56,661 nt of DNA from JBBSWA01 sp038046485 (GTDB taxonomy: Archaea; Nanobdellota; Nanobdellia; Woesearchaeales; SM23-78): assembly GCA_038046485.1 (NCBI GenBank), contig JBBSWA010000002.1, positions 1 to 56,661 on the forward strand. Direction: 5' to 3'. A model generated the notes under the pieces. It was not told where the DNA came from. It searched no databases and saw only the letters and a list, made by a program, of their open reading frames with translations. Position numbers and translations under genes: made by a program. Of the stretch, positions 40,708 to 50,197 are shown in pieces. The stretch's first letter is position 1. The number at the start of each line of letters is the position of its first letter.

Positions 40708-42291
40708 ATGCACAAGACTAAGTTTATTGTAACCACAGGTGGGGTTGTATCGGGTTTAGGCAAGGGTGTGACAACTGCGAGTATAGGTTCTTTGTTTGCC
40801 TCTGAATACAACGTAGTCCCGATTAAGTGTGATGGTTATCTCAATGTAGATCCAGGAACCATGAGTCCATTTCAGCATGGCGAAGTCTTCGTACTCGATG
40901 ATAAGGGTGAGGTCGATATGGACTTTGGCCATTACGAGCGTTTCTTAGATATTGATTGTCAAGGCGAATGGAATTTAACTCTAGGGAAGATATTTGAAAG
41001 AGTCATCAATAAAGAACGTCGAGGAGACTATCTGGGGGGGACAGTTCAACTCATACCTCACGTAACAAATTTTATTAAATCTTGGTGGAAGCAAATTTAC
41101 GATCGATCGAAGGCTGATCTAGTTTTGATAGAAATTGGTGGCACAGTTGGAGATATGGAAAATAATCTGTATATTGAAGCGGCAAGACAATTAAAAAAAG
41201 AAGTGGGTCTTGAAAACATTGTTTATGTTCATTTAACCTATGTGCCAATTCTCGAAAATGTAGGTGAGCCCAAGAGCAAACCGACGCAGCAGAGCGTGCA
41301 GTTATTAAGAGAGCGTGGCATTGTCCCAGATATCATTATTGCTAGAAGTTCCGCTCCATTGCCTCGTGGTTTGGAAGAAAAGATAGCATTGTTTTGTGAT
41401 GTGGATCAAGAGGCAGTCATCAGTGGCTTGGACTTAGACAGCATTTACAAAGTTCCAAGAAGTTATGCAGATCAAGGGCTTCTTAAGATTCTTAGTGAAC
41501 GATTAGGATTGCCTGTTCAGACTCCTCGCTTTTTTGATATAAAAAAGCCTGACGAAGCCATTAACTTAGCTATCTGTGGAAAATACACTAATTTACGAGA
41601 TGCATACGCAAGCATTTCACACGCCCTTGAACATTGTGAGCACGCATTGGGAGTGAAGTCGGATGTTAAATGGTTAGAAACCAGCGAGGATAATGATTTA
41701 GAAGAATCACTCGCAGGAGTAAATGCAGTAATCGTGCCAGGTGGTTTTGGTAGCCGAGGGACAGAGGGCAAGATAAGAGTCATTGAGTATTGCCGTGAGA
41801 ACAACATTCCATTTTTAGGTATCTGTTATGGTATGCAGCTTGCAGTCATCGAATATGCCAGGCACATTCTTGGATTAGCAGATGCAAACAGTGCAGAAAT
41901 CAACCCAGATACTTCTGAACCGGTTGTGTGCCTACTCCCTGAACAATTCAAGGTACATGCATTAGGAGGCACCATGCGGCTGGGAGGTCATGATGTTCAT
42001 ATCAGACCGAATACGGAGACAAGAGCCCTAGTTGGGGAAGATGTTATCCGCAGAAGATTCAGGCATCGCTGGGAAGTGAATCCGGAATATGTGCCTAGAT
42101 TGGAAGGAAAGGGGCTGGTCTTTTCAGCGTACACACCAGATAGAGAGATTATGCAGGCCATTGAGCTTCCAGGGCATCCTTATTTTGTAGGGACTCAATT
42201 CCATCCAGAGTTAACTTCCCGCCCGAGAAGGCCCGATCCTCATTTTTTAGGGCTCATCAAGGCTGCGGTTAAGCATAAAAATAATTCTTGA
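40708..42291 (+). CDS. pyrG: CTP synthase
   Basis: 527 residues from ATG 40708 (TATA about 40675-40688, leaderless), full length. N-terminal synthetase domain with the P-loop TGGVVSGLGKGVTTAS (residues 7-22); C-terminal glutaminase domain with GGFG, the nucleophile GICYGMQLA and catalytic His/Glu in QFHPEL. Makes CTP from UTP, ATP and glutamine, the last step of pyrimidine nucleotide synthesis. Confidence 0.97.
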   Translation: MHKTKFIVTTGGVVSGLGKGVTTASIGSLFASEYNVVPIKCDGYLNVDPGTMSPFQHGEVFVLDDKGEVDMDFGHYERFLDIDCQGEWNLTLGKIFERVINKERRGDYLGGTVQLIPHVTNFIKSWWKQIYDRSKADLVLIEIGGTVGDMENNLYIEAARQLKKEVGLENIVYVHLTYVPILENVGEPKSKPTQQSVQLLRERGIVPDIIIARSSAPLPRGLEEKIALFCDVDQEAVISGLDLDSIYKVPRSYADQGLLKILSERLGLPVQTPRFFDIKKPDEAINLAICGKYTNLRDAYASISHALEHCEHALGVKSDVKWLETSEDNDLEESLAGVNAVIVPGGFGSRGTEGKIRVIEYCRENNIPFLGICYGMQLAVIEYARHILGLADANSAEINPDTSEPVVCLLPEQFKVHALGGTMRLGGHDVHIRPNTETRALVGEDVIRRRFRHRWEVNPEYVPRLEGKGLVFSAYTPDREIMQAIELPGHPYFVGTQFHPELTSRPRRPDPHFLGLIKAAVKHKNNS

Positions 42292-42369
42292 GTAGCGATA
42301 AAGTTTTTTATAGAATAATCCTGTCCTAGTTCATGTTCTCCGGGACAAAGGGGTGAAGTCCTTATTTTT

Positions 42370-42924
42370 TTATTTTCCCTTCTTTATAGCCTTCATCCAG
42401 TTTGCCGGTACGTTTTCAACCTGGATCATTCCATCGAGCGGATCGTCCAAGTCCCATAGGGTAAGGGTGGTAATGGTAACAAGGAAGCTGGTTCCAAAAA
42501 CAAGGACAAAGGCAAGGACAATGTTAGTATAATAAAAAAGGTAGAAAGCAGTAATGGCCATAATTCCGGTGATGGCATGGGTGATGCGCACGCTGAACGC
42601 AATCATTTTAGGGGCTTCGGCCTTGAATTTTTCAAAGTTCTTGCTTCGTACAGCAGAATCGGTTTTCTTCCATTCTTCGTCCGCTCTCATTAAGAGGAAG
42701 GCGCTGAAGAATAGCCAACCGACAAACATGTTGAGGGCGTAGGTATTGATGAGGCTTTCGTGGCTTTTGAATTCGATAGGGGTTTGGGGATGGATGATAT
42801 ACCATAAGAGTAAGAACGACAAAAGGCCAAAGAGGATGGGGTATAGGAAGAAGGTGAAGTAATTGTTGGGGAGTTTCATAAAGGGAAGGGACAATTTCGA
42901 GTTTATATAGTCTTTCCTTATCAA
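42370..42924 (-). CDS. Integral membrane protein, hypothetical
   Basis: 184 residues with about four hydrophobic helices (pairs at about 25-70 and 105-155). Ends in basic KGK. No motif recognised. Its upstream region is shared with the divergent GAPDH gene and contains the CCATTCTAGAATA motif. Confidence 0.65.
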   Translation of the reverse strand: MIRKDYINSKLSLPFMKLPNNYFTFFLYPILFGLLSFLLLWYIIHPQTPIEFKSHESLINTYALNMFVGWLFFSAFLLMRADEEWKKTDSAVRSKNFEKFKAEAPKMIAFSVRITHAITGIMAITAFYLFYYTNIVLAFVLVFGTSFLVTITTLTLWDLDDPLDGMIQVENVPANWMKAIKKGK

Positions 42925-42937
42925 ACAGGGTTTTTTT

Positions 42938-42950
42938 CCATTCTAGAATA
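42938..42950. promoter_or_regulatory. Shared promoter motif CCATTCTAGAATA, copy 1 (GAPDH)
   Basis: Contains the palindrome ATTCTAGAAT and lies about 11 bp upstream of the TATA-like box of the gap gene. The same 13 bases occur at 50316-50328 and 50876-50888, each upstream of a promoter. Candidate binding site for one regulator. Confidence 0.55.
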
Positions 42951-42990
42951 GTAATAAACGTTTTTAAAGAAGGTTAGGAAGAAAAGAGAA

Positions 42991-43986
42991 ATGGTTCGTA
43001 TTGCAATCAATGGCTTTGGCCGTATCGGGCGAATGGTGTACCGTGTTGCCTTGGAGCAAAAGGCTCCCATTGAGCTTGTTGCGATCAATGACTTAACAGA
43101 TACCAAGACCTTAGCGCACTTATTCAAGTATGATTCGGTGCATGGGAAGTTAAAGGATCTAGAAGTTTCTTGTACACCGGATAGCTTGATTATTGGGGGT
43201 AAGACGGTAAAGGTTACAGCTGAAAAAGACCCTGAAAAATTGCCTTGGAAGGCGTTAGGTGTGGATGTAGTCGTGGAGTGTACTGGGCGGTTTACGGATC
43301 GAGAAGGTGCTTCAAAGCATCTAAAGGCAGGGGCAAAGAAAGTGCTCATCAGTGCTCCAGCAAAAGATCCAGATTTTGCGATTCTAAAAGGGGTGAATGA
43401 GCACCTTTATGATAAAGCAAAGCATCACATCATTAGTAATGAGTCCTGTACAACAAATTGTTTTGCTCCGATTGTAAAAGTGGTTCATGATAATTTTAAG
43501 GTGCGCCGGGGTTACATGGTAACTGCGCATGCTTATACAGCGGATCAAGTCATCCACGATACTCCTCATAAAGATCTGCGTCGGGCTCGTGCAGCAAATG
43601 TCTCCATTGTTCCAACGACCAGCGGTTCAGACATCGCAACCGGTGAAGTCATCCCTGAGTTACATGGTAAGTTGCATACAATGGCCATGCGTGTTCCGGT
43701 AATTGATGGCAGTGTCATCTACTTTATTGCAGAGGTAGAGAAGCAAACAACGCGGGATGAGGTCAATGCCTTGTTCAAGAATGTAGCTCAATATAATCTA
43801 AAGGGGATCATTCAGTATTGTGAAGACCCTATTGTAAGTGTAGATATCATTGGAAACCCTCATTCGTCCATCTTTGACTCTTTACTTACGGAAGTCGATG
43901 GAGACCTGATTAAGATTGTGGCCTGGTACGACAATGAATGGGGTTATTCAAGCCGAATGGTCGATGTCTTACAGTTGTTAGTGTAG
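42991..43986 (+). CDS. gap: Glyceraldehyde-3-phosphate dehydrogenase, bacterial class I type
   Basis: 331 residues. NAD-binding NGFGRIGRMVYR at the N-terminus, Asp in INDLTD (NAD preference), catalytic Cys in SNESCTTNCFAP (about 148-160), and the C-terminal YDNEWGYSSRMVD. This is the class I enzyme usual in bacteria; most archaea carry the unrelated-sequence class II form. The pgk gene follows after 48 nt, giving a two-gene glycolytic unit. Confidence 0.97.
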   Translation: MVRIAINGFGRIGRMVYRVALEQKAPIELVAINDLTDTKTLAHLFKYDSVHGKLKDLEVSCTPDSLIIGGKTVKVTAEKDPEKLPWKALGVDVVVECTGRFTDREGASKHLKAGAKKVLISAPAKDPDFAILKGVNEHLYDKAKHHIISNESCTTNCFAPIVKVVHDNFKVRRGYMVTAHAYTADQVIHDTPHKDLRRARAANVSIVPTTSGSDIATGEVIPELHGKLHTMAMRVPVIDGSVIYFIAEVEKQTTRDEVNALFKNVAQYNLKGIIQYCEDPIVSVDIIGNPHSSIFDSLLTEVDGDLIKIVAWYDNEWGYSSRMVDVLQLLV

Positions 43987-44034
43987 TTTAGCCTAGTACG
44001 ATACCTTTTTATACAATCAATTCTAAGAGTTAAC

Positions 44035-45210
44035 ATGCGTACCATCGAGGGGGTAAACATTGAGGGAAAGCGGGTGCTCGTTCGCTGCGGTTTCGACATT
44101 CCAATGGATGAGCAAGGGAACATTCTAGATGATAAGCGCATCAAAGAATCATTGCCAACCATCCAATACTTATCCAGTAAGAAGGCAAGAATTATTTTGA
44201 TGGGGCATAATGGTCGTCCAAAAGGAAAAGTGATTTCCAATTTAAGCATGGACCCTATAGCAAAAAGGTTAAGTTCACTTTTGCAGCGTCCCGTTTTAAA
44301 GCTGAATGATTGTGTTGGATCTCAAGTGGAGTCCAAGGTGCGGCAAATGGCTCCAGGGGATATCATCTTGTTGGAGAATCTTCGTTTTCATGCCGAGGAG
44401 CAGAATAGCGATTTAAGCTTTGCACGGCAGCTCGCAAGCCTAGCCGATCTCTTTGTACAGGATGCATACAACAATGCGCACCATAGCGATGTAAGCATGG
44501 TCTTGATTCCAAAATTTATTCCTTCGTATGCCGGTCTAAGTCTAGCCAAAGAGTTGAAGTACATGCAACAATTAACCCTGAATCCAAATCGCCCATACCT
44601 CGCAATCATTGGTGGTGCGAAAGGAGAGAAGTTGCCGGTCATCAAAAACCTATTGAACAAAGTAGATAAAATAATCATTGGCGGGGTCATAGCCAATACC
44701 CTACTCAAAGCAAAAGGAGTGGATATTGCAAAGTCTAAGTTCGATCCAGAAACATTAGAAGTCGCAAAGGAGTTCATGGACAATGAAAAAATCCTTTTGC
44801 CAGTCGATGTTTTAGTGGGGGATAAGTGGGATGTCAATACAGAAGCGCAGGTTGCGGATTTGAACACCATCCCTAAGAGTTCCATGATCTTAGATATCGG
44901 GCCTCAAACCATCGTAGAATACAAGGCGTTGTTGCAAACGGCAAAGACAATAGTGTGGTGTGGTCCAATTGGAGCATTTGAGCTACCTGAGTTCAGGGCA
45001 GGAACCAAAGCCCTCGCGGAATGTCTCGCCTCTCTAAAAGCAACCACCATCATCGGTGGTGGAGACAGTGCCGATGCCATCGATCAGTTTGGCCTTGCCG
45101 ATAAGATGACCCATGTCAGCGTTGGAGGCGGTGCCACCTTAGCTGTTCTAGAAGGAAAAGAACTTCCAGCCATAAAGGCCTTGGAAGAGAGTGAGAAGGT
45201 GTTTGGTTAA
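44035..45210 (+). CDS. pgk: Phosphoglycerate kinase
   Basis: 391 residues, family size. IIGGAKGEKLPVI, the nucleotide-binding GGGDSADAI and VSVGGGATLAVLEGKELPAI are clear. The first substrate motif, usually R-V-D-F-N-V-P, reads VRCGFDIPMDE here, so the Asp is replaced by Gly and Asn by Asp, with an Asp two positions later. Transfers phosphate from 1,3-bisphosphoglycerate to ADP. Neighbour of gap. Confidence 0.95.
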   Translation: MRTIEGVNIEGKRVLVRCGFDIPMDEQGNILDDKRIKESLPTIQYLSSKKARIILMGHNGRPKGKVISNLSMDPIAKRLSSLLQRPVLKLNDCVGSQVESKVRQMAPGDIILLENLRFHAEEQNSDLSFARQLASLADLFVQDAYNNAHHSDVSMVLIPKFIPSYAGLSLAKELKYMQQLTLNPNRPYLAIIGGAKGEKLPVIKNLLNKVDKIIIGGVIANTLLKAKGVDIAKSKFDPETLEVAKEFMDNEKILLPVDVLVGDKWDVNTEAQVADLNTIPKSSMILDIGPQTIVEYKALLQTAKTIVWCGPIGAFELPEFRAGTKALAECLASLKATTIIGGGDSADAIDQFGLADKMTHVSVGGGATLAVLEGKELPAIKALEESEKVFG

Positions 45211-45247
45211 ATAACAAAGCTTCATCAAAAAATAAAAAGTCGGAAAA

Positions 45248-45664
45248 CTACAAGGGTTTAGTTCCCAGGTATTCAAAAAACCGTAATAAATATCCATCTG
45301 GGTCTTGCACCAAAAATTGCTTGTGTCCAACTTGAACATCGTTCTCTCTATACCATTTTTCTTCAGGTTCTAAGAAAAGTGTAACACCTTTTTTTCTCAA
45401 TTTTTGAAGTAAGGGTTCAATACTTTTAACTTCGATTTGAAAGTTAATCCCTCGGCCAAGTGGATATTCAAACTCTCCTGTTTTCCATGTGCGGCCTTTG
45501 CCAACCTGGTCAATCATAATTTGAGCTTTTCCAAGAGAAAGAAATGCAAATCCCTCATCAAGTCTTTGATATTCAATGGAAAACCCAAGTATCTTAGTAT
45601 AAAAGGCTATAGTCTTTCCAAAGTTTGTAATACTAAGTTCTGGAACCAAAGGGTTGGACTTCAT
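45248..45664 (-). CDS. VOC-superfamily (glyoxalase/bleomycin-resistance-like) protein
   Basis: 138 residues with the two-module VOC fold: PELSITNFGKTIAFYTKILGFSIEY at the start and QVGHKQFLVQDPDGYLLRFFEYLG at the end. Resembles bleomycin-resistance proteins, which bind the antibiotic; a glyoxalase or dioxygenase activity is not excluded. Converges with pgk. ATG 45664. Confidence 0.87.
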   Translation of the reverse strand: MKSNPLVPELSITNFGKTIAFYTKILGFSIEYQRLDEGFAFLSLGKAQIMIDQVGKGRTWKTGEFEYPLGRGINFQIEVKSIEPLLQKLRKKGVTLFLEPEEKWYRENDVQVGHKQFLVQDPDGYLLRFFEYLGTKPL

Positions 45665-45706
45665 AAGGTATGAGATACGGTCGAGAGTATATAAATATAC
45701 ACGCTA

Positions 45707-46177
45707 TCAACCCCACAAGCCTTTAACAGGTTCATAAGGAGTCGGATAAAGTTTTTTAATAGTATATTTTTCTATTTTTGGAAAAATCCAACTCTTTTTT
45801 TGCTGTATATATTGAATTAAAATAACGGTTGTAGTGGGCATCCCAAATTCCCAAATAAGATGTCTACAGGTGCCACAAGGGGGCGTACTCTTTTTTTGTA
45901 TTCTTGGAACAGGGTCTGCAATGACAACGGAGGTTATCCTTGATTTATAAGATTCTTTCAAGACCATATTGGTTATAGCGTGTCTTTCTCCGCAAACCGT
46001 AGCATGGTTAATATTGGGTTCAAAACAAGCGCCGTCATAGACCTTTCCACTATCTGACATGATAAAGGCATATAATGTATCGATGCCCCCATTGGCTTTA
46101 CGTATCTTATTATAAGTGACGATTGACCTTTCTGCATGTTCAATTAATCTTTTTTCACTCAAAGTAAATTTTGTCAT
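45707..46177 (-). CDS. cdd: Cytidine deaminase
   Basis: 156 residues. Zinc/catalytic motif HATVCGERHAI (Cys ligand plus catalytic Glu) and second motif PPCGTCRHLIWEF are the CDA signatures; the first has C-G-E where C-A-E is usual. Converts cytidine to uridine in pyrimidine salvage. Single gene with its own promoter, close to the other nucleotide genes. Confidence 0.88.
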   Translation of the reverse strand: MTKFTLSEKRLIEHAERSIVTYNKIRKANGGIDTLYAFIMSDSGKVYDGACFEPNINHATVCGERHAITNMVLKESYKSRITSVVIADPVPRIQKKSTPPCGTCRHLIWEFGMPTTTVILIQYIQQKKSWIFPKIEKYTIKKLYPTPYEPVKGLWG

Positions 46178-46222
46178 GGATTAAGCATATTTTAGAGAGA
46201 TTATTAATGTTTCTATTCTTCT

Positions 46223-46498
46223 TTAGGTAAACCCCCCTAATCCAACAACCACCTTGTAAATAAAGTAAGCAATCGCTATATAAGTTAGAAAGCCATGAAC
46301 GCCCATGAGCATGAGGAGCATGTAGATCCCAACAGCCACGTCAAACAAGTTCATGAGGCTGCCTTGCCAGATAAGAGCTTTAAGCCATAAGTAACCGACG
46401 CAATACAGAACCCAGTGGGTAGGAAAAGTAGAGAATTGCAGGAATAAAAGGGCGATGGCGCACCAGACATCCAAAAGCATCAATACAAATCCAAGCAT
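46223..46498 (-). CDS. Small membrane protein, hypothetical
   Basis: 91 residues with three hydrophobic segments and no charge-rich domain. Lies 10 nt after the adenosyltransferase stop, so it may belong to the nrd operon as its last gene. Function unknown. Confidence 0.6.
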   Translation of the reverse strand: MLGFVLMLLDVWCAIALLFLQFSTFPTHWVLYCVGYLWLKALIWQGSLMNLFDVAVGIYMLLMLMGVHGFLTYIAIAYFIYKVVVGLGGFT

Positions 46499-46508
46499 CG
46501 TACCTCAT

Positions 46509-47054
46509 CTAGGCTCTACTATCCCAGTACTTCTCAATAATTCCATCTTGTTGGTTCTGGTAGCGGCCCATGATAAAAAGGGTGTCGGAGAGGCGGTTTA
46601 AATACTTAAGGGGCAAGAGACTTACTCTTCCTTCGCTCATGAGCGCAGTAAGGCTGCGCTCGGCTCTTCGGCAGACCGTCCGAGCCAATTGGAGCTGCGC
46701 AGCAGGCAAGCTCCCTCCAGGTAAGATAAAGTTTTCAAGTACAGGAAGTGCAGGAAGTAAATGTACTTCGACTTCTTCAAGGGCATCGATATGTCTTGGT
46801 TCAATTGTGGGGCCTTCATTAGGCTTGGCTAGTTCACTTCCTAGATGGAAGAGGGTGTTTTGAATCTCTTGCAGTGATCTAGAAATTTCAGGGCAAGGTT
46901 TTAGAGAAAGAACCACCCCCAGTATAGAGTTGAGTTCATCCACTTGTCCAATAGATTCAATACGAAGAGAATCCTTTTTGATTTTTTCCCCATTACCTAG
47001 GCTGGTTTCTCCAGTATCTCCTGTGCGGGTTGTGACAAGGGTGATAGGGGGCAT
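46509..47054 (-). CDS. Cob(I)alamin adenosyltransferase, PduO/MMAB type
   Basis: 181 residues from ATG 47054, the family start (PPITLVTTRTGDTGETSLG, ATP-binding). Other signatures are SIGQVDELNS, LPGGSLPAAQLQLARTVCRRAE and YLNRLSDTLFIMGRY. It makes adenosylcobalamin, the cofactor needed by the class II NrdJ encoded immediately upstream (1 nt between stop and start). The frame extends upstream into nrdJ, which is not coding here. Confidence 0.95.
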   Translation of the reverse strand: MPPITLVTTRTGDTGETSLGNGEKIKKDSLRIESIGQVDELNSILGVVLSLKPCPEISRSLQEIQNTLFHLGSELAKPNEGPTIEPRHIDALEEVEVHLLPALPVLENFILPGGSLPAAQLQLARTVCRRAERSLTALMSEGRVSLLPLKYLNRLSDTLFIMGRYQNQQDGIIEKYWDSRA

Positions 47055-47055
47055 G

Positions 47056-49638
47056 TTAGCTGCATTCACTGTGCCCGCAGTCAAAGCATGTTGGGCCACT
47101 GCATCCGCTAAGCATCTCAACATTGTTGCTGTAGCATTTTGGGCAGTAGAGGGCAACGTGAACCTCGTTCAAGTCAGCACCATCCAACTTTTGCAGTTCC
47201 TTTTGCTGTTTTATCGGTGCAGTTAAAACTTGTTGTCCTTGGCTATCTTTGAGTTTTCCCGTCTTGATTAAATGGTCTCGCAAGGCTTTGGATAGGGCAT
47301 GTGGGATGCTATCAATGCGTTTCTGTCCAAATCCGTAGGGTTTATCGCCTTTGATGCTATTAAGGTGTTTAAGGATGATGGCAGGGTCTCCACCAAGGCC
47401 TAGATACTTACTAACTAAGATGCTAAGCGCAGTGGTCAAACCACTGATCTCAGTTCCCGTAGGAGAAATATTGGCAAAGATCTTAGTGGGTCCAAACTCA
47501 TCGTAGTTGATGTGTACATGTAAAGGTCCATATCCAGTTGGAATCTCGTAGTACATGCTACTTTCTCCCATGCTGGTGTTTCTTCGTTCATGTCTAATTT
47601 CTTGGACACCTTTAACTTCCTTGGATTCTTCGCTTTTTTTCTCTTGAAGGTTGAGTACTTGAACGCTCTTGCTACCATCACGATATACTGTAACACCTTT
47701 GCAGCCAAGGCTATACGAAAGATTGTAGACTTCTTCCACGTCTTTAGCGAGGGCTTCGTTTCTCATGTTGACGGTTTTTGAAACAGCGTTGTCTGTGTAT
47801 TTTTGGAAGGCTGCTTGAATACGTACATGATCCAATGGGCTTAGGTCGTGGCTGGTTTGGAATAGCTGTTGGATAGATTCAGGGATCTCAGGTATGCCCA
47901 TGACGGCTTTGTGGTTGGCTTCAATCTTGTTCCAAAGGTTTACAGGTTCAACACCAAAGTAGTTGTGTTCTTCCGCTATTTTTTTAAAGTAGGGGTTAAT
48001 CTCATAGAACGTATCTTTTTCTTTAGGTTTTGTCCCTGCTTTTAAGGCGTCAACACCTGCGGCATTGTACCGTACATAAACAATGGCAAAGAAGGGCTCA
48101 ATGCCGCTTCCTTGTAATCCTGCGGTAATGGCAATGGTTCCAGTAGGGGCAATGGTGGTTCGGGCGCAATTGCGGGGTTTGTATTCTTCACTTCGGAAGT
48201 ACTTTCCATTTTTATCAAAGATGCTGTTTTTGAAATTAGGGAAGATGCCGCGGTCTTTCGCAAGCCACTCGGAGGCTTCCATGGCTGAATCATTTACGAA
48301 CTTCATGGCTTGTTCTGCTTTTTCCAGAGCTTGAGGCGAGTTGTAGGGGAGCCTCATTTGTACCAGGCTTTCCGCCCATCCCATAACACCTAGGCCAATG
48401 CGTCGGTTTCCTTTGCTGATTTCTTCGATTTCAGGTAAGGGGTAATTGTTGACGGTGATGACATTGTCTAGGAAGTGAACGCTGGTAAAGACGCATTCCT
48501 TTAGTTTTTCCCAGTCAAAGTCTCTTTTTTGTTCATCAATAAACTTAGATAAATTAATACTGCCCAAGTTGCAGGGCTCAAACGGAAGCAAGGGCTGTTC
48601 GCCGCAAGGGTTGGTGCTTTCAATCATGCCTAAGTGAGGTGTTGCATTGGCGTTTGAGTTGTTGATGCGGTCAATGAAGATGATTCCAGGGTCTCCAGTT
48701 TCCCAAGCGCCTTGAACCATTTTATTAAAGACGTCTTTTGCGTTTAATTTACCGGTTACTTGGTTTGTGTGGGGATTGATGAGGTCATACTCAGCATTGT
48801 TTTTGATGGCACCCATGAACGTATCATCCACGGTAACAGAGATGTTAAAATTTTCAAGTACGCCTGGTTTTTTCTTGGCATCAATGAACTTAAGAATGTC
48901 CGGATGGTCATATCGCATGATGCCCATGTTGGCTCCTCTTCGAGTGCCTCCTTGGCGAACAACATAGGTGCTCACATCAAACAGGTTCATAAAGGATAGG
49001 GGTCCAGAGGCAACGCCGTGCGTCGAGAGGACGTCATCGTTTTCAGGGCGTAGGCTGCTAAAGCTAAATCCAGTTCCTCCGCCACTTTTATGGATAATAG
49101 CCATGTTTTTGACTGCACTGTAGATCCCTTCGATGCTGTCAGGTACAGGGAGTACATAGCATGCGCTGAGTTGCTGCAGCTCTCGGCCTGCATTCATAAG
49201 CGTGGGTGAATTGGGTAAGAATTCCCAATTAGAGAGGAGCTGATAAAACTTAGCTTCAGTTTTGGCAACGCGTGCAGCGCCAGGTGTGTCTTGATCGGCA
49301 AGGGCATAAAGGTTGCTCATGAATTTTTTAAAGTTCATCTGACGTTGTTTGTAATCAAGAACACCATGGTGAAGGAGCACCAGTTCAGAAGTCTGGCCAG
49401 GAGCGGTTTCAATTTTTTGTACCTTATGCTGGACATCTTTAAAGACGTGGATACGGTCTACGCTTGTTTCATAAAGAAGTTCGCCAAGGGCTATATTTTT
49501 GCAGATAAGACGTAGCCAAGCTTCGACAGAGGGGGAGTTCTTTAGGTATTTGTCACGGATGACCTTTTCTTGATTTTCAGTTACGGGTACTTTTTGAGTG
49601 TATAATCCTTCACTTTCAGAAATACTTAAGGTTTTCAT
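47056..49638 (-). CDS. nrdJ: Adenosylcobalamin-dependent (class II) ribonucleotide reductase
   Basis: 860 residues. SPTLMNAGRELQQLSACYVL (first active-site Cys), STNPCGEQPLLPFEPCNLGS (thiyl-radical Cys loop) and ARTTIAPTGTIAITAG are in order. The C-terminus carries a Cys-rich tail (YCPKCYSN, CFDCGHSECS) for thioredoxin regeneration. No ATP-cone at the N-terminus. Reduces NTP or NDP to deoxy forms. Operon nrdR-nrdJ-adenosyltransferase, stop/start overlap with nrdR. Confidence 0.97.
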   Translation of the reverse strand: MKTLSISESEGLYTQKVPVTENQEKVIRDKYLKNSPSVEAWLRLICKNIALGELLYETSVDRIHVFKDVQHKVQKIETAPGQTSELVLLHHGVLDYKQRQMNFKKFMSNLYALADQDTPGAARVAKTEAKFYQLLSNWEFLPNSPTLMNAGRELQQLSACYVLPVPDSIEGIYSAVKNMAIIHKSGGGTGFSFSSLRPENDDVLSTHGVASGPLSFMNLFDVSTYVVRQGGTRRGANMGIMRYDHPDILKFIDAKKKPGVLENFNISVTVDDTFMGAIKNNAEYDLINPHTNQVTGKLNAKDVFNKMVQGAWETGDPGIIFIDRINNSNANATPHLGMIESTNPCGEQPLLPFEPCNLGSINLSKFIDEQKRDFDWEKLKECVFTSVHFLDNVITVNNYPLPEIEEISKGNRRIGLGVMGWAESLVQMRLPYNSPQALEKAEQAMKFVNDSAMEASEWLAKDRGIFPNFKNSIFDKNGKYFRSEEYKPRNCARTTIAPTGTIAITAGLQGSGIEPFFAIVYVRYNAAGVDALKAGTKPKEKDTFYEINPYFKKIAEEHNYFGVEPVNLWNKIEANHKAVMGIPEIPESIQQLFQTSHDLSPLDHVRIQAAFQKYTDNAVSKTVNMRNEALAKDVEEVYNLSYSLGCKGVTVYRDGSKSVQVLNLQEKKSEESKEVKGVQEIRHERRNTSMGESSMYYEIPTGYGPLHVHINYDEFGPTKIFANISPTGTEISGLTTALSILVSKYLGLGGDPAIILKHLNSIKGDKPYGFGQKRIDSIPHALSKALRDHLIKTGKLKDSQGQQVLTAPIKQQKELQKLDGADLNEVHVALYCPKCYSNNVEMLSGCSGPTCFDCGHSECS

Positions 49639-50126
49639 GAGCGTTCCCTCCTTCTCTTACCATTTTTTTGACCACTATTTTTTTTGACCATGAGACTTTT
49701 AAGTTCGTTTTGGAACGAGCTTAAATCAGTAAACTCTCGATATACACTGGCAAATCGCACATAAGCGACTTGATCAAGGCGTTTAAGGCTTTTCATGACC
49801 TCTTCGCCGATGTCATGGCTGCTGATTTCGCTTTTGCCCTTGTTGCGCAGTTTGGTTTCGATTTCATCTACAGCCTGTTCAATGCGTTCTTGGCTAATGG
49901 GTCTTTTCTCACAGGCTTTAACAAAACCATTTTTGACTTTAGTTCGGTCGAACGCCGTTCGACTCCCATTTTTTTTGATAACCATCAGGTTCAATTCAAC
50001 GCGTTCGTACGTGGTGAATCGTTTTTCGCACCGTAGGCACTCACGCCTTCGCCGTGTAACCTCTTCATCGGCCTCACGCGTTTCAGTAACTTTGGTATCG
50101 GGGTTTGCACAAAAGGGACACTGCAT
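49635..50126 (-). CDS. nrdR: NrdR transcriptional repressor
   Basis: 163 residues. N-terminal zinc ribbon C-PF-C (3-6) and C-LR-C (30-33) with TRRRRECLRCEKRFTTYE, followed by an ATP-cone domain (VIKKNGSRTAFDRTKV to about 140) and a basic tail. Binds ATP/dATP and represses RNR genes in bacteria. The gene has a GGAGG ribosome-binding site. Two NrdR boxes lie upstream. Bacterial family in an archaeal operon. Confidence 0.95.
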   Translation of the reverse strand: MQCPFCANPDTKVTETREADEEVTRRRRECLRCEKRFTTYERVELNLMVIKKNGSRTAFDRTKVKNGFVKACEKRPISQERIEQAVDEIETKLRNKGKSEISSHDIGEEVMKSLKRLDQVAYVRFASVYREFTDLSSFQNELKSLMVKKNSGQKNGKRRRERS

Positions 50127-50149
50127 TCAAAATCCTCCAAAGGCGCTGT

Positions 50150-50197
50150 ACACTACATATGGTGTTTATTGTGGCCTATCGACGCAACAAGTAGTGT
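50150..50197. promoter_or_regulatory. Two NrdR boxes in the nrdR-nrdJ promoter
   Basis: Box 1 ACACTACATATGGTGT (50150-50165) and box 2 ACGCAACAAGTAGTGT (50182-50197) start 32 bp apart, about three helical turns, the usual NrdR spacing. The minus-strand TATA box (TTTAAATG complement, 50211-50218) predicts a start close to box 2, so a bound repressor would block initiation. Box 1 matches the consensus well, box 2 less so. Confidence 0.75.

Noticed and set aside
48756..48999. Several short ORFs on both strands inside nrdJ
   Set aside because: They lie entirely within a highly conserved enzyme gene and show no independent signals.
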